From NCBI GenBank assembly GCA_911728435.2, contig OU452210.1:11160001-11224000 (forward strand): a stretch of 64,000 nucleotides of DNA. The letters run 5' to 3'. The stretch is from Apoderus coryli (taxonomy: Eukaryota; Arthropoda; Insecta; Coleoptera; Attelabidae). Numbering within the stretch: the first letter of the stretch is position 1; every line of letters begins with the position of its first letter. Shown here in pieces: positions 23,253-32,789 of the stretch. The notes beneath the pieces were generated by a model. The model made no database searches and was not told where the DNA came from. It saw nothing but the letters and a program-made list of their open reading frames with translations. A program made the position numbers and the translations under genes.

Positions 23253-24959
23253 TTAGTATTGAGAGTGAAGTATAAGTTCTCGAACATTTACCTTAAATTC
23301 AAGTCTCTTCAGAATTTTATAATTATTTGGTAACTTATTGTATAGTTTTGCGACATTATAGGAACACGAGAGTTCAAACATAGCAGTGCGGTGAGCAGGT
23401 GGAGTTATCGCCATTCTATGTCTCAAGTTTATAACAATATTGTCACCCCTGAATTGCATTTTATTGTAAAGGTAATCCGGTATCTTCTTATTTATTACTT
23501 TGTTATATAAAACCAATGCATGCAACAACCGTCTTTCATTCATATTTAGCCATTGAAGCTCCCTCAACTTAGCGCTGACCCCACGTTCCCTGGCTCTCAA
23601 TCCCGCGATTAATCGAATACAAGAATTTTGCATCAGCTGAATTCGACGCTGATCAAATCCAACAAGACAAGGACCATAGACAGCGTCACAAAAGTTAAAG
23701 TGCGACAAGACCAAGGAGCGACATAATTGTCTTCTTAAAGCCGTTGTGAGAGTTGTTCTATTACTGTACAAGAGTTTTAAATTGTAAAACGCTTTTTTAT
23801 ACAGGCACTCACATGCTCCCTGAATCTCAGGTCCGTGTCCATTATCATGCCCAAGTTCCGAGCCATAGGCACATTCTCCATCCGCTTATTATCAACCCTT
23901 ATTGAAACTAGGTCTCTGTAACGGCTTCTTATTTGATTCGGACCAAAGACCAAGACCTTGGTCTTGTCCGTGTTAATCTCTAAACAGTGCCCATTCACAG
24001 CTTTAACCAGATTATTAATATCACCATCAAACTGGTTAACGGCCGGCTGCAGTTGTTGAGGATCGAAACACGCATACAATTGAGTATCATCTGCATATAA
24101 ATGAGCTGAAGAATGCTTAACACTGCAGATAAGTTGTGATGTATAGAGGCAGTATAAAATTGGGGCAAGTATAGAGCCTTGAGGCACCCCTGAGACTTTT
24201 TTCTTGTGATACTCTTCCCCCCTCGAGGACCACAACCTGCGATATATAGCACTGAATCAATCCCCTAGCACATCCGCCAAAGCCCAAGTACTCCAGGATC
24301 ACCATCAACAAATCATGGTTAAGGCGATCGAATGCCTTCGAATAATCCAGAAGCACCAGAGCCGCCAACTGTCCATTATCCACCGCCCTAAAAATATCCT
24401 CCGTTATCTTAAGCAAGGCCGTACAACAGCTATAGTTAGATCGAACACCGGATTGAGTACTAGGCAGAAGACAATGATTTTCAACATACACTTTTATCTG
24501 GTCAAATAACAAATAAGATACGCTCGACGATCTTGGAGATGACAGGCAGAATACTAATTGGTCGCAAATCCCCCACCGCTTTTTGGCAAGGTTTTTTAGG
24601 AACTGGAATTACATGAGCAAGTTTCCATCCATCAGGAAATACAGACGATTCAATACATGAATTAACCAAGTTAGTCAAATCGGCAATAAGAAAGGACATG
24701 CTCTCTTTAACATTTCTACAGAGATACGATCGCTACCAACAGCATTGGTTCTGATTCTAGAAAGAGCAATTTCTACCTGATCCAAGGCAACCAATTCAAA
24801 CTTAAAGCTGCCAGCATTGTGTCTGCGATTATTAGCATAAAAATCAAAGAAATCCTGGTCATAAGGGTCATGTGAAAGGTTAACAAAATGATTATTTATT
24901 TTATCGGGGTTATTCAGGTTATGCGGGAGACTTTCTTTGTCTTTTCCATAAATGCTCAT
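23253..24959 (-). pseudogene. LINE reverse transcriptase and C-terminal domain, frameshifted
   Basis: Order on the minus strand: 'SRIRTNAVGSDRISVEMLKR' (24675-24959), 'GWKLAHVIPVPKK' and 'LRPISILPVISKIVERIL' (24502-24699), 'LLDYSKAFDRLNHDLL' (24117-24512), '[20 protein letters not shown]' with catalytic 'YADDTQLY' (23777-24235), then 'SHFNFCDAVYGPCL' and 'NSCIRLI' (23253-23771). All RT motifs survive, but the frame changes at least three times (near 24690, 24235 and 23775). The polymerase is not encoded as one protein. Confidence 0.88.
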
Positions 24960-25152
24960 GTCACGTAACAGCCTCTTGTCCCGGGAAGTTCCATTCTCAA
25001 TACTATTCTTAAGAAATTCTTCCTTTCGAGTATTGGTTTCGGATGTTACAAAATTCCTGAGTAGTTTGTATGCCGACCAGTTCGCATCAGTCTTATTTTT
25101 TTAATATTTGGTTAGCGCTTTTTGTCTAAGCTTTTGAAAGTGTTTTAATTCA

Positions 25153-25701
25153 TCAGTAACCCAAGGTGTTTTTTTTTTTAGATATGCGGACTGTTCTGAT
25201 CGGAGCATGTCTGTCGTATATTTGTATTAAATTATTAAACAACTGAACCTTATCCTCAATATGCGGTATGTAATAAATGTTATGAAATGGCATTCGCACG
25301 AGTTCTGAATAAAAAGAATGTTGGTTAAAATGTCGAAAGTCTCTAAAGGTATATAGGAAAGGTTTGGGCTTATTGATACTGATCCTTAGATTAACAATAA
25401 CTGGTAAATGATCGGAAAAGCCTACTGCGTGATCAACCTCAAAGGATGACAAAAGCTTAATAGCCGAACATATGACCGGATCGAGAAGAGACATACACCC
25501 CTGTTCATGCCTAGTAGGCTCATCCACTATTTGTTTTAAATTGTAATCATCAAGAATTCGCAAAAACCGCTGGCAGTACTGGCCGTTAACATTCAAAAGA
25601 TTAATATTAATATCACCAATGCAATTCAGGTTCCCAGAACTGATCAGATTTCTGCTGAGCTTCTCCTCAAATTCCAGAAGAAAATCCTCTATTGAAACCA
25701 C
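25153..25701 (-). pseudogene. LINE AP-endonuclease domain, C-terminal half
   Basis: 'SGNLNCIGDININLLN' (the GDxN box), 'IVDEPTRHEQGCMSLLDPVI' and 'VGFSDHLPVIVNLRI' (SDH box) are classic APE-type LINE endonuclease motifs. The upstream end is cut by the P-like element at 25698/25699; reading resumes beyond 27331. Confidence 0.88.
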
Positions 25702-26112
25702 AGAAATCTTATATTATATATATATATACTCTAGAATGATAATCCCGTAGTACATAAATGTAACCAAAAGTGTAGAGCTGTCCATAATGCGCATGATCAC
25801 CAGTCACTTATTTTTCAACAGGACCGGCTTTGATTAAATGTAATATTACTGTTATAGGTATATTTAAAATTAAATTTTACCATTTGGTAATTCAAATAAA
25901 AAAATGGAATAAAGGAATTTAAGAAATAAAAAATTAAATTAAATATATAAATACTTTATTGTCTAACAGGTACAACCCAATAATAATAAATCTAAGAAGA
26001 AACGAGAAATAAGTAAAAATTCTAATATTGGAAAATATCGTAAGGACTTGAGCATTCTAATTATTTATTTTATTATTATATAATATTTGTTTATACAACC
26101 ACCTTAGGCCTC

Positions 26113-26307
26113 TTACCTCTCTGCAGCCTTCAAAGAAGGGGTGCAAGAAACAGTGATTTCACGAATATTTTCCGTGTCCATGTAAACCACTTCCATATCA
26201 TCCGTACTACTCGCAATAGTATTTTGTGACAAAACATGGTTGGTAGAACTTTTATTCTCAGCAATTTCATGGAGGATTCTATAATTAAGTATATTCCAGT
26301 TTAACAA
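26113..26307 (-). pseudogene. Second open frame of P-like copy 2
   Basis: 64 codons matching 5211-5405 with five changes; no recognised domain. Confidence 0.45.
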
Positions 26308-26430
26308 CAGAATTCAAACGAACTTTGTATACCTACACAACGTAGGAAATATATTCTTGACATACATATCATGCATTTTTGACTGACTGCTTTTAAGTAA
26401 ACAGTGTCTTGATATCAAACGATTAAGAAT

Positions 26431-26778
26431 TTAACTTCCACTCTCATTTACATAATCTCTTCTTTTCAACAAAAGTTTGGGAACTGCATCGGGTACGAGG
26501 GTGATCCTCTTGCCGTCTTCTCTACAAATGATATCTTCTGCAGCGAAATGCTTACTGCATATGACATTCCCATCACATACATTTTCTGTACTAGGATCCC
26601 AATGCCCGCATCCAAACATCATGTCTTTTTTTTTGTCAAGCTAAAAATGAGTATCATGTCAATGGTATCATATTGACTCAAACTGAGACTGTTAGAAACC
26701 CGAAACAATAACTTACTGAAAATATTTAATACCAGGAATGATACTTTTATTTTTACACCACAACACTATACACCTCAT
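26431..26778 (-). pseudogene. THAP domain of P-like copy 2, frameshifted
   Basis: ATG at 26778; 'MRCIVLWCKN' then an intron, then 'DGNVICSKHF' and 'KRITLVPDAVPKLL'. It carries the same internal frame break as copy 1, and the A-run after the acceptor has nine A rather than eight, adding a private frameshift. Nonfunctional as a DNA-binding domain. Confidence 0.72.
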
Positions 26779-27467
26779 TGTTTGTTAAATAAACAAACTA
26801 CCAAACCAAAATAACAAATATTAAAAACAATTTTAATCACAAATAGGTATATCTATCAACAATTAAAATATACCACGCATAAACCCATAATTCAATTATA
26901 AAACCTATCTGAATTGTTGTGAAGCCGACTCTGACAGATATTCCCACTACGAGAAATGTCATTTGCGAAAATAGACGCTGTTGCGAAATCTCCTAAATTT
27001 AATAAGATTTGGAAAAAAATGTTTCGTTCATATTGCTGAAAACTAAACAGTATTACAATTTTACCGATAACATTGAATTATTTGATTTTGTCAAGCAGTT
27101 TCGTATGACGCAACATATGGATTTATTTATAAAACAGATATGTCGCATAAATTCTGTAAGGCGAACGACAAAATAGTTTTAAATATGGCAGCTCTGTACT
27201 GAAAATAAGTATCTGAGGAGCATGCGTAGTTCAAGAAAACTCTGCATACCTGTTACACTTTTTGGTATTCGGCTGGATTTAATTAGCATTCTAGAGTACA
27301 TATATAATATAAGATTTCTATGATTGAAACATAACCAGGTCTCCTGTATATGAACTGACATCACAAACCAATTGGATTTTGGAAATGGCACTACAAGGGA
27401 GTACACTCGCGAGAGTGACTCAACCAACCTTGTTGATAGCCAAGCACATTGTGCAATAACGATGCTT

Positions 27468-27611
27468 GTTTTCGCGAATGTTCAATCCGCTACTTCCTTA
27501 CGTAGGCCATACGAAGGAACGTCATCTCAGTAAACATTTTGTTTTCACGAGTTGACACACCCGCTACTTCCTATGTATTTACATACATCGGCACGCCTTT
27601 TACACCATGTT
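27468..27611. repeat. Two diverged ~71-bp tandem units
   Basis: Units at about 27468-27537 and 27539-27611 share TTGTTTTC, then CGA, and CCGCTACTTCCT, followed by a small hairpin (CGTAGGCCATACG; ATGTATTTACATACAT). They lead directly into the plus-strand hammerhead at 27604. Confidence 0.5.
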
Positions 27612-27663
27612 ATATGGCTTTCCTAGCCATACTGATGAGAACTGTTCGAGTTCGAAAACAGGT
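27604..27663 (+). ncRNA. Type III hammerhead ribozyme with canonical core (copy C)
   Basis: Plus strand: stem III 5' side ACC(A)TGTT with one bulged A (27604-27611), cleavage base A27612 (triplet TTA), stem I TATGGCT/AGCCATA with loop TTCCT (27613-27631), core CTGATGA (27632-27638), stem II GAACT/AGTTC with loop GTTCG (27639-27653), GAAA (27654-27657), and stem III 3' side AACAGGT (27657-27663). Every conserved core base is present and each helix abuts the core without insertion. The weaker helix III (bulge) and the UUA triplet, less favoured than GUC, may lower activity. Confidence 0.8.
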
Positions 27664-27718
27664 AGAATATCCATCCTAGCAACAGAAACATGTGTTGGAC
27701 ACAGAAATATCCAGTCAA

Positions 27719-27820
27719 TCAAAGTTTTGCACTTTCTGTTGGAGAAGACGCAATTCACCGTTTCCACTTCGATTCGTCTCTTCAGTTGCGGAACACCGCA
27801 AGACAGCGTTAATTTTTCAT
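27719..27820 (-). repeat. ~100-bp repeat, copy B (hammerhead-bearing)
   Basis: Direct copy of 22521-22622. Its differences are scattered point changes. Confidence 0.85.
27756..27808 (-). ncRNA. Type III hammerhead, slightly decayed (copy B)
   Basis: Same fold as 22558-22610: GTC triplet (C at 27802), stem I TTGCGG/CCGCAA, CTGAAGA, GAAA. One helix III pair changes from C-G to U-G and stays paired. Stem II closing pair 10.1-11.1 is G/G instead of G-C, which should weaken the fold. It lies in the repeat copy 27719-27820. Confidence 0.65.
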
Positions 27821-28014
27821 AGTTTAAATAAGTACTACAGATGTATGACTATTTAACCTTAACAATGTCCAACCGAAATGCCTATATATTTTCCACTTAA
27901 TCCACAAGTAGTATTTGGTGTAGTGAACGTCCTGTCTATTGAATAATGTTAGACCCTTAAACGAAGTTTGCTTTTTTTTCTCGATAACTATGTCTTTATA
28001 ATAATAATAATATA

Positions 28015-28330
28015 ATAATAATAATTGCTTTATTGCAGAAAATCTATTTACAGAGCAATCTTACAAAATTACTTAATATTAATAATAACAATACAAATAA
28101 ACCGAAACAGAAAGAAAGAAACATCATACATTCAACTTAAATGTTCATTCAAAACACCCAAAACAGTACTTAAGTGATCAAAAAAAATTTCAGGCGACTT
28201 CATCAACAAATTGGTCCTAGGTCGGTCGTTATAAAATAAATTAGAAGATCTAGAATTTTGCCTTGGTACCAAAAAATACAACCTTTGCAAGAGTTCAGCG
28301 CAATCAATCTTACTATGCAATATATTAAAA
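28015..28330 (-). mobile_element. LINE 3' fragment
   Basis: Minus-strand 28132-28320 encodes 'YFLVPRQNSRSSNLFYNDRP' and 'LLMKSPEIFF', a typical LINE RT tail. The 3' UTR ends 'GCAATAAAGCAATTATTATT' at 28022-28040 with an ATT-rich tail to about 28000. Confidence 0.78.
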
Positions 28331-28888
28331 AGAAATTTTACTGCATGAATTTTTCGTCTTCATTCTAAACTTTGTATTTGACATCTTGTTAACAAGATGT
28401 CATATTTAAAGGGTGTAGATTCATTTTAGATTTTGCATGAGAAATAATAGGTATTTCCAATTGTTATACCACGAGAATAAATTATGTTTGTAAAAATACA
28501 GTAAATGACGAAAAAAGAAGAAGTATATATACAAAATTAATTTTATTTACAGGTCAATAAATAAGTTATTGTTTTTCTCAGTTTTGTTTATTATTTACCC
28601 TTTTCCCTACTTCCATCAGATTGAAAATATTTTGTATAAAATAGTAATGAATTCAAAAAATTTTTGTTATTGCTTATTAATAATATTTTATGGACCTGCG
28701 CCACTGTGAAACCGGATATACTGGTCCGCCATATGCAACATCCATTCTGATCAGCATTTCTTGCTAGTATAGTCCCTCCTGTCATTTTTTATTCAAAGTG
28801 GACAAACGTCTTTGGTTTTGCCTTAACTCCCTAAAGCTGCCTTTTGTGCGAGAGAGATTTGGGTATTCACCGTATTGGTGGATGACAA
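28331..28888. other. Spacer with a perfect 22-bp palindrome
   Basis: 28380-28401 is a perfect palindrome (GACATCTTGTT and its complement). Otherwise non-coding. TTTGGTTTTGCCTTAACTC at about 28812-28830 recurs inverted at about 61963-61981. Confidence 0.6.
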
Positions 28889-29238
28889 TAGGGAGTTAAA
28901 GTTGTTCATGAAACAAGAACGTATACGTATCTATTGACAGCTAGGCATGCGCAAATTAATTTTTCATCTCGTTTGCGGATACGTATCACGTATCGATACG
29001 GTCTCTTGCGTGTCATTCAGACGAGAACGCATTCTACCGGAAATCCTCGATTGTATGTATGACCGGAGGTATCCGAACGGGTTAAACAAATATAAACATA
29101 ACCTAAGAGAAATGCGTTACGTTGCTAATCAAACTTTAACTCATTTTCGGTTCTAGATTTTTCAATTGACTTATCCTAAATAATTTCCGTTACGTCAGCA
29201 TAGATACGTCTCGTCTCATGTACAACTTTAACTCCCTA
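28889..29238. mobile_element. MITE with ~40-bp imperfect terminal inverted repeats
   Basis: Left end GGGAGTTAAAGTTGTTCATG at 28891; right end complement GGGAGTTAAAGTTGTACATG ending at 29236. Similarity continues for about 40 bp. TA flanks both sides (28889-28890, 29237-29238), fitting a Tc1/mariner-type target. About 346 bp, no coding capacity. Confidence 0.7.
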
Positions 29239-29308
29239 ATCACGTGACGCCAGCGCGTAGAGGTAAATCTCCGTTTCTCCAAATACCCAAAAGTTGGTTT
29301 AAGTTTAT

Positions 29309-30683
29309 GTTTTCTCCATTGAGATATAAGGAGACGCTATAAGCATTATTTTACATTGTACAGAAACGGGTGCATTGGGTGGGGCGTAAGCGCATACCAA
29401 TATGGCGGATTCTCCAGAGCCGCATTAACTATTTTAGTTGACGTTTTTGCTTTTAATTTGCAGCTTGGGTTTATACTTTATTTTCAAATATTATGCAGTG
29501 TACAAAATACTTAAATATAGGTAATTATTGATATTTGATACCTAAATCCAGGAATAAAAGACGTTAGTACTTTATAAATTATATATTAATACCCCTTAAA
29601 CAAAACAATTTTATTTAAATGTTGCGCTATGCTTATACACTTTATTTTTACTTAAATAATACATCCTGGTATTAACATATTTAGTCGCAATAGATTTGAT
29701 CAGTAAATGTATATGGTTATCAAACACTGATTTTATCAAAACCGTGCACAACTAAATTAGGAAAAATATTACTATTTACAAATTCCTTTAAAACAAGGTT
29801 TATTATGAATCCTGCGGACAACTTTTCATTAGTAGCTACTACAAGATTTTTTATGATCTTTTCGGATTGGAAGCAAACGTCTAAAACATCTGTTGAAGGA
29901 ATTTGTAAATCCTTTTTTTGCCTTCATTTTAATAAAAGAATAACACTTTTTAATGCATCTCGACATTCTCTGCAAATAATTTGCTTCTTTAAACTAAAAA
30001 CAACAAATCCAGCAATATAAACAATAATGAATTTCGAAAATTCAGAAAATGGTCCAGGAAGGTAATCATGATCTGGATAAATTATATTTGTGTACATTTC
30101 TCGTTAGTATCCAATTAATTCGAGACACATATTCTGTCCAGATATGGCTACGAGCAGGATCTTTAGGAAATCTAAAAACCAGAATATGTTTTTAACACAC
30201 ATTTAGGGGTCTTTTTTGCTAGAAAGTGATGAAAAAGTAGAGAGTTTGAGAGTAGAAATCAAGTAAAGGAATTTGTAAAAAAAAAAACTACAATGCACGT
30301 ATCAATTGTTCAGTGCAGAAAGAGAATGCTACCAGACTCCTATAATAATGTGTTTTAATAAGTTCGCCTAAAAAAACCCTAAATACGTCCATGTACAATG
30401 TTTACAATATTTGGTACATACCTATGAAACGTTATTTCGGATATTTTCTGGTCGATTTCACTTCTACTACTGCAACTACGCACAGCACAGGACACCATTA
30501 TAATATATTGTCAAATAACCGTCCAAAAAAACACGAAAAACTTAAGTAAACTTGTAAAATACTCGTAAATAACACTATAAACTTGAAAGCACGACAAATG
30601 ATAGATATCGTATACCAAAATGGCGTACCTGCACCCGCTTTTGGCCACGTTAGAGCGTCTCCCCCCACCTCAATGGTTTTCTC
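29309..30683 (-). mobile_element. Third P-superfamily element, different family, deletion derivative
   Basis: Element 29317-30675 (1359 bp), flanked by the 8-bp duplication GTTTTCTC at 29309-29316 and 30676-30683. Inverted ends CATTGAGATATAAGGAGACG and CATTGAGGTGGGGGGAGACG, with GCGGGTGC-like blocks further in. Carries a THAP start and a transposase tail (see 29720-30498). The terminal sequence differs from the 4.2/25.7-kb family. Confidence 0.85.
29720..30498 (-). pseudogene. THAP N-terminus fused by deletion to transposase C-terminus
   Basis: Exon 1 30422-30498: 'MVSCAVRSCSSRSEIDQKIS' with 'ITFH', then a GTATGT donor. Exon 2 begins at 30171: 'RFPKDPARSHIWTEYVSRIN', the THAP middle with its conserved Trp. 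The CxxH half is lost in a deletion near 30060-30070, after which the frame changes to 'YIAGFVV' and 'CRECRDALKSV', resembling the C-terminal region of THAP/P-type transposases. An in-frame TGA lies near 29930 and the final stop is at 29720-29722. Assignment of the tail to this family is moderately secure. Confidence 0.7.
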
Positions 30684-30977
30684 GGATATTTGCGCATGCG
30701 TATGATCGGCTCCGTTGTGAACCGTAAAATAAATAACAACAAAAATAACCTAATAAACCTTAACTAACGTTAAATAATAAAGTGTTTAGTCTGTCGTGTT
30801 TATTAGTGTATGCTTTTCGAAGTTTTAGGACCGAATCACAGAATCTCCAAATACCCAACGCAGTAAAAGGGTCTCATGACATTGCTATTCCCCCACCATC
30901 AAATCTCTCAATACCCAAATATCCGAATCTCCAATTCTTCCTCGCACAAAAGGCAAAGGCAGTTATATAACTGTTAG

Positions 30978-31193
30978 AGGTTAGAAGAAATTCGAAATGA
31001 AGAAAATATTATAGAGAGATGTTTAATAAGTGACCCCTTTTCAATAGAGGATACACGGTTTCGTGAACTCTTCAGGCTTGATAATAAGGAGGCATTCCTC
31101 CTTAAACATCACATAGAAGCTTTTTTTTATGGGCCTCTGCATCTTAGGCAATTTAGCCATCATCCAGTTAAATTTATTATTTTACTCGGGTGA
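30978..31193 (+). pseudogene. Possible PIF/Harbinger transposase N-terminal fragment
   Basis: Open frame of 71 codons: 'EENIIERCLISDPFSIEDTR', 'FRELFRLDNKEAFLLKHHIE'. The order ER-x(n)-DPFS-x(n)-F-R-x-x-FRL recalls the N-terminal region of Harbinger/HARBI1 proteins. No start ATG, no catalytic DDE region. Low confidence. Confidence 0.35.
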
Positions 31194-31292
31194 GCAGCTA
31201 CATGCCGAGGGGCCGGGGTTCGAACCAACTACATACCGGGACAGTCTGCTCAAGTCTAGCGCGCTTAGCTACTAGATTACCTCCCCGGCAAA
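31192..31292 (-). repeat. tRNA-like SINE remnant
   Basis: On the minus strand GCCGGGGAGG begins a tRNA-like 5' end, followed by a box-A-like segment (TAGTAGCTAAGCGCGCTAG) and an exact box B GGTTCGAACC about 45 bases further on, then CCCCGGCC. The T stem does not pair well, so it is not a functional tRNA; a tRNA-derived SINE head is the best reading. No tail was identified. Confidence 0.5.
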
Positions 31293-31610
31293 AATTAGGT
31301 TATACTGGACTTTGGAATTCGGTCCATACCGTATGTGCGTATATTTGTAAACTATTAGCTCAATTATATCTTTGCACTCACAAAATATTTATTCGTTACA
31401 ATTAACAATAGTCCTCAAAATAAAAATTTAAGGGTAAATCAACTCGTTAACGCGCCACGAATTGTTACACTTGAACTAGCTTTTTGAAGCATTCCGTAAA
31501 CGTCTAGTTTGTACGTTAACGTATACGTTAGGGTTTACGTTTGGTTTCAACTTCAAGTGTATATTAGCGATTAGCGCACAACGTTATTTATGGGCATATA
31601 AGGGCAAGCG

Positions 31611-31790
31611 CTATTCGTTATGGACAACGTATTCCGTAGCTAACGGTATTAAGTAATATTGGGGGTTCTGTTGTTGAGCAGCTAAGAGAGTGCCAACGTG
31701 TATAGCTCCAAATATGTTGTGCAAAATTACTTCCTCCTCTTCTGCATCATCATCACCAGCTAATATAACTACCTTTAATACCTCATCCAT
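31611..31790 (-). CDS. Small acidic open frame, unknown
   Basis: 59 codons from ATG at 31790: 'MDEVLKVVILAGDDDAEEEE' then 'VILHNIFGAIHVGTLLAAQQ' to a TAG. An acidic N-terminus of this sort occurs at the start of some Harbinger-type proteins, but no homology is claimed. It may be a first exon or a chance frame. Confidence 0.25.
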   Translation of the reverse strand: MDEVLKVVILAGDDDAEEEEVILHNIFGAIHVGTLLAAQQQNPQYYLIPLATEYVVHNE

Positions 31791-32318
31791 TTTGTATGTC
31801 TGATATAACAGAATCAGAAAAAGTTACAACAAATATACTTTTAATTAAATTGAGTATTTTGTTGGATAAAGTTAATCTATAACGTTAAAAATAGTACCAC
31901 GTTAATAACTTTGCACATTGGAACATCCAATAACACCATTTTGTGTGTCTATTGCTTTGTTCCAACATAGAAAGAAAACGTATGTTGTACCGTCACGGTC
32001 TTGCGATTTTAAAAACGTTCCAAAGAAACATTTGACCGTTCATCAGATGCTCCCCGTAGCCGTTCTACTAAATTCGGATCGTTTGTGAATCGGTTTCTGT
32101 ATGGTCATTTCAGTACACGGTTAAAAGCAAGTACTGACTGAAACCACTTGGACTGTCATGCGTATTTCCAGTTAACCTATACCAGCTGCCAATTTGTTTG
32201 GTGTTTTTTTGTGCGGTGACTGTTCTTATTTTTATTTTTTTATTGCTATATTTGGACTATTGCGAGGTATGAGGGACGAAACGAACGAAAATATCTAAGC
32301 AAACCAAAATAGGGTTAG

Positions 32319-32374
32319 AAAAAAGTGCACATACAAGAGCCACCACCCATTGTCTCTTGCATGTGCACTTTTTT
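32319..32374. repeat. 21-bp-arm hairpin
   Basis: Arms 32319-32339 and 32354-32374 (AAAAAAGTGCACAT-CAAGAG and complement) with one mismatch and a 14-nt loop. On the minus-strand transcript the mismatch becomes a G-U pair. Size is below typical insect pre-miRNA. Confidence 0.65.
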
Positions 32375-32789
32375 AATTTACAAAAATAAAATTACTGCCG
32401 TTTCAAATATAAATATTGGAAGCACATAAATAAGTTGGTTTGTTCCTACAAAATTCCAATTATAAATTAAGAGAATGTTGTACTCGCATTTAAATATTCT
32501 AAAACAATACATTGCACATGCGCAAAATCTTTGCGTTTAAATATATATATTCAAACATTTTCGTAATCAAACCAGAAAAATTAAATTCTCAGATTCGTCG
32601 AATATTTTATTATTTGTATAATTATTATAATTAGATAGATAATTATTATAATTAGATGGCTAAATAATGTCCTAAGATGCAGTGGCTTCGGACCGTTCCT
32701 AAAACCGTACGTCTGCGCATATTGATCCATTACAGTTCTATGACCATTCAGTAAACGGTACATATGTTATGTGTTGGAACAAACCTAGT

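Larger units (their letters stand above)
25691..27330 (-). mobile_element. P-superfamily DNA transposon, copy 2
   Basis: Element 25699-27322 (1624 bp), flanked by the 8-bp duplication ATTGAAAC at 25691-25698 and 27323-27330. Termini are CACAGAAATC and CATAGAAATC, as in copy 1. Coding remnants correspond to copy 1: THAP 26431-26778 and second frame 26113-26307. Only three changes occur in the 63 residues at 26431-26622, so the two copies are recent relative to the LINE debris around them. Confidence 0.9.
23014..27430 (-). mobile_element. 5'-truncated LINE with P-element insertion
   Basis: The 3' end lies at about 23014 ('GCAATAAAGACATTATTATT' on the minus strand). Reading leftwards from the 5' side: endonuclease (25153-25701, with its upstream part at 27331-27430 beyond the P-like element), linker, RT (24959 down to 23777) and C-terminal domain (23253-23771). 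Without the insert about 2.8 kb of LINE remains. The upstream endonuclease, ORF1 and 5' UTR are missing. Confidence 0.85.
31293..32789. other. Intergenic spacer upstream of Vig
   Basis: Apart from the small frame at 31611-31790 and the hairpin at 32319-32374, no feature is recognised. Contains clusters of TAACGTA/ACGTTA words near 31495-31560. Confidence 0.5.

Noticed and set aside
22521..27820. The two ~100-bp direct repeats as LTRs of one 5.3-kb element
   Set aside because: The interior is an unrelated LINE, another LINE tail and a P-like element; no TG...CA ends, PBS or PPT.
31064..31082. CTGAAGA...GAAA hammerhead-like string on the minus strand
   Set aside because: Only 6 bases separate core and GAAA, too few for stem II, and it falls in a coding-like frame; chance match.
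31192..31292. Functional tRNA gene
   Set aside because: Box B is exact but T and acceptor stems do not pair consistently.
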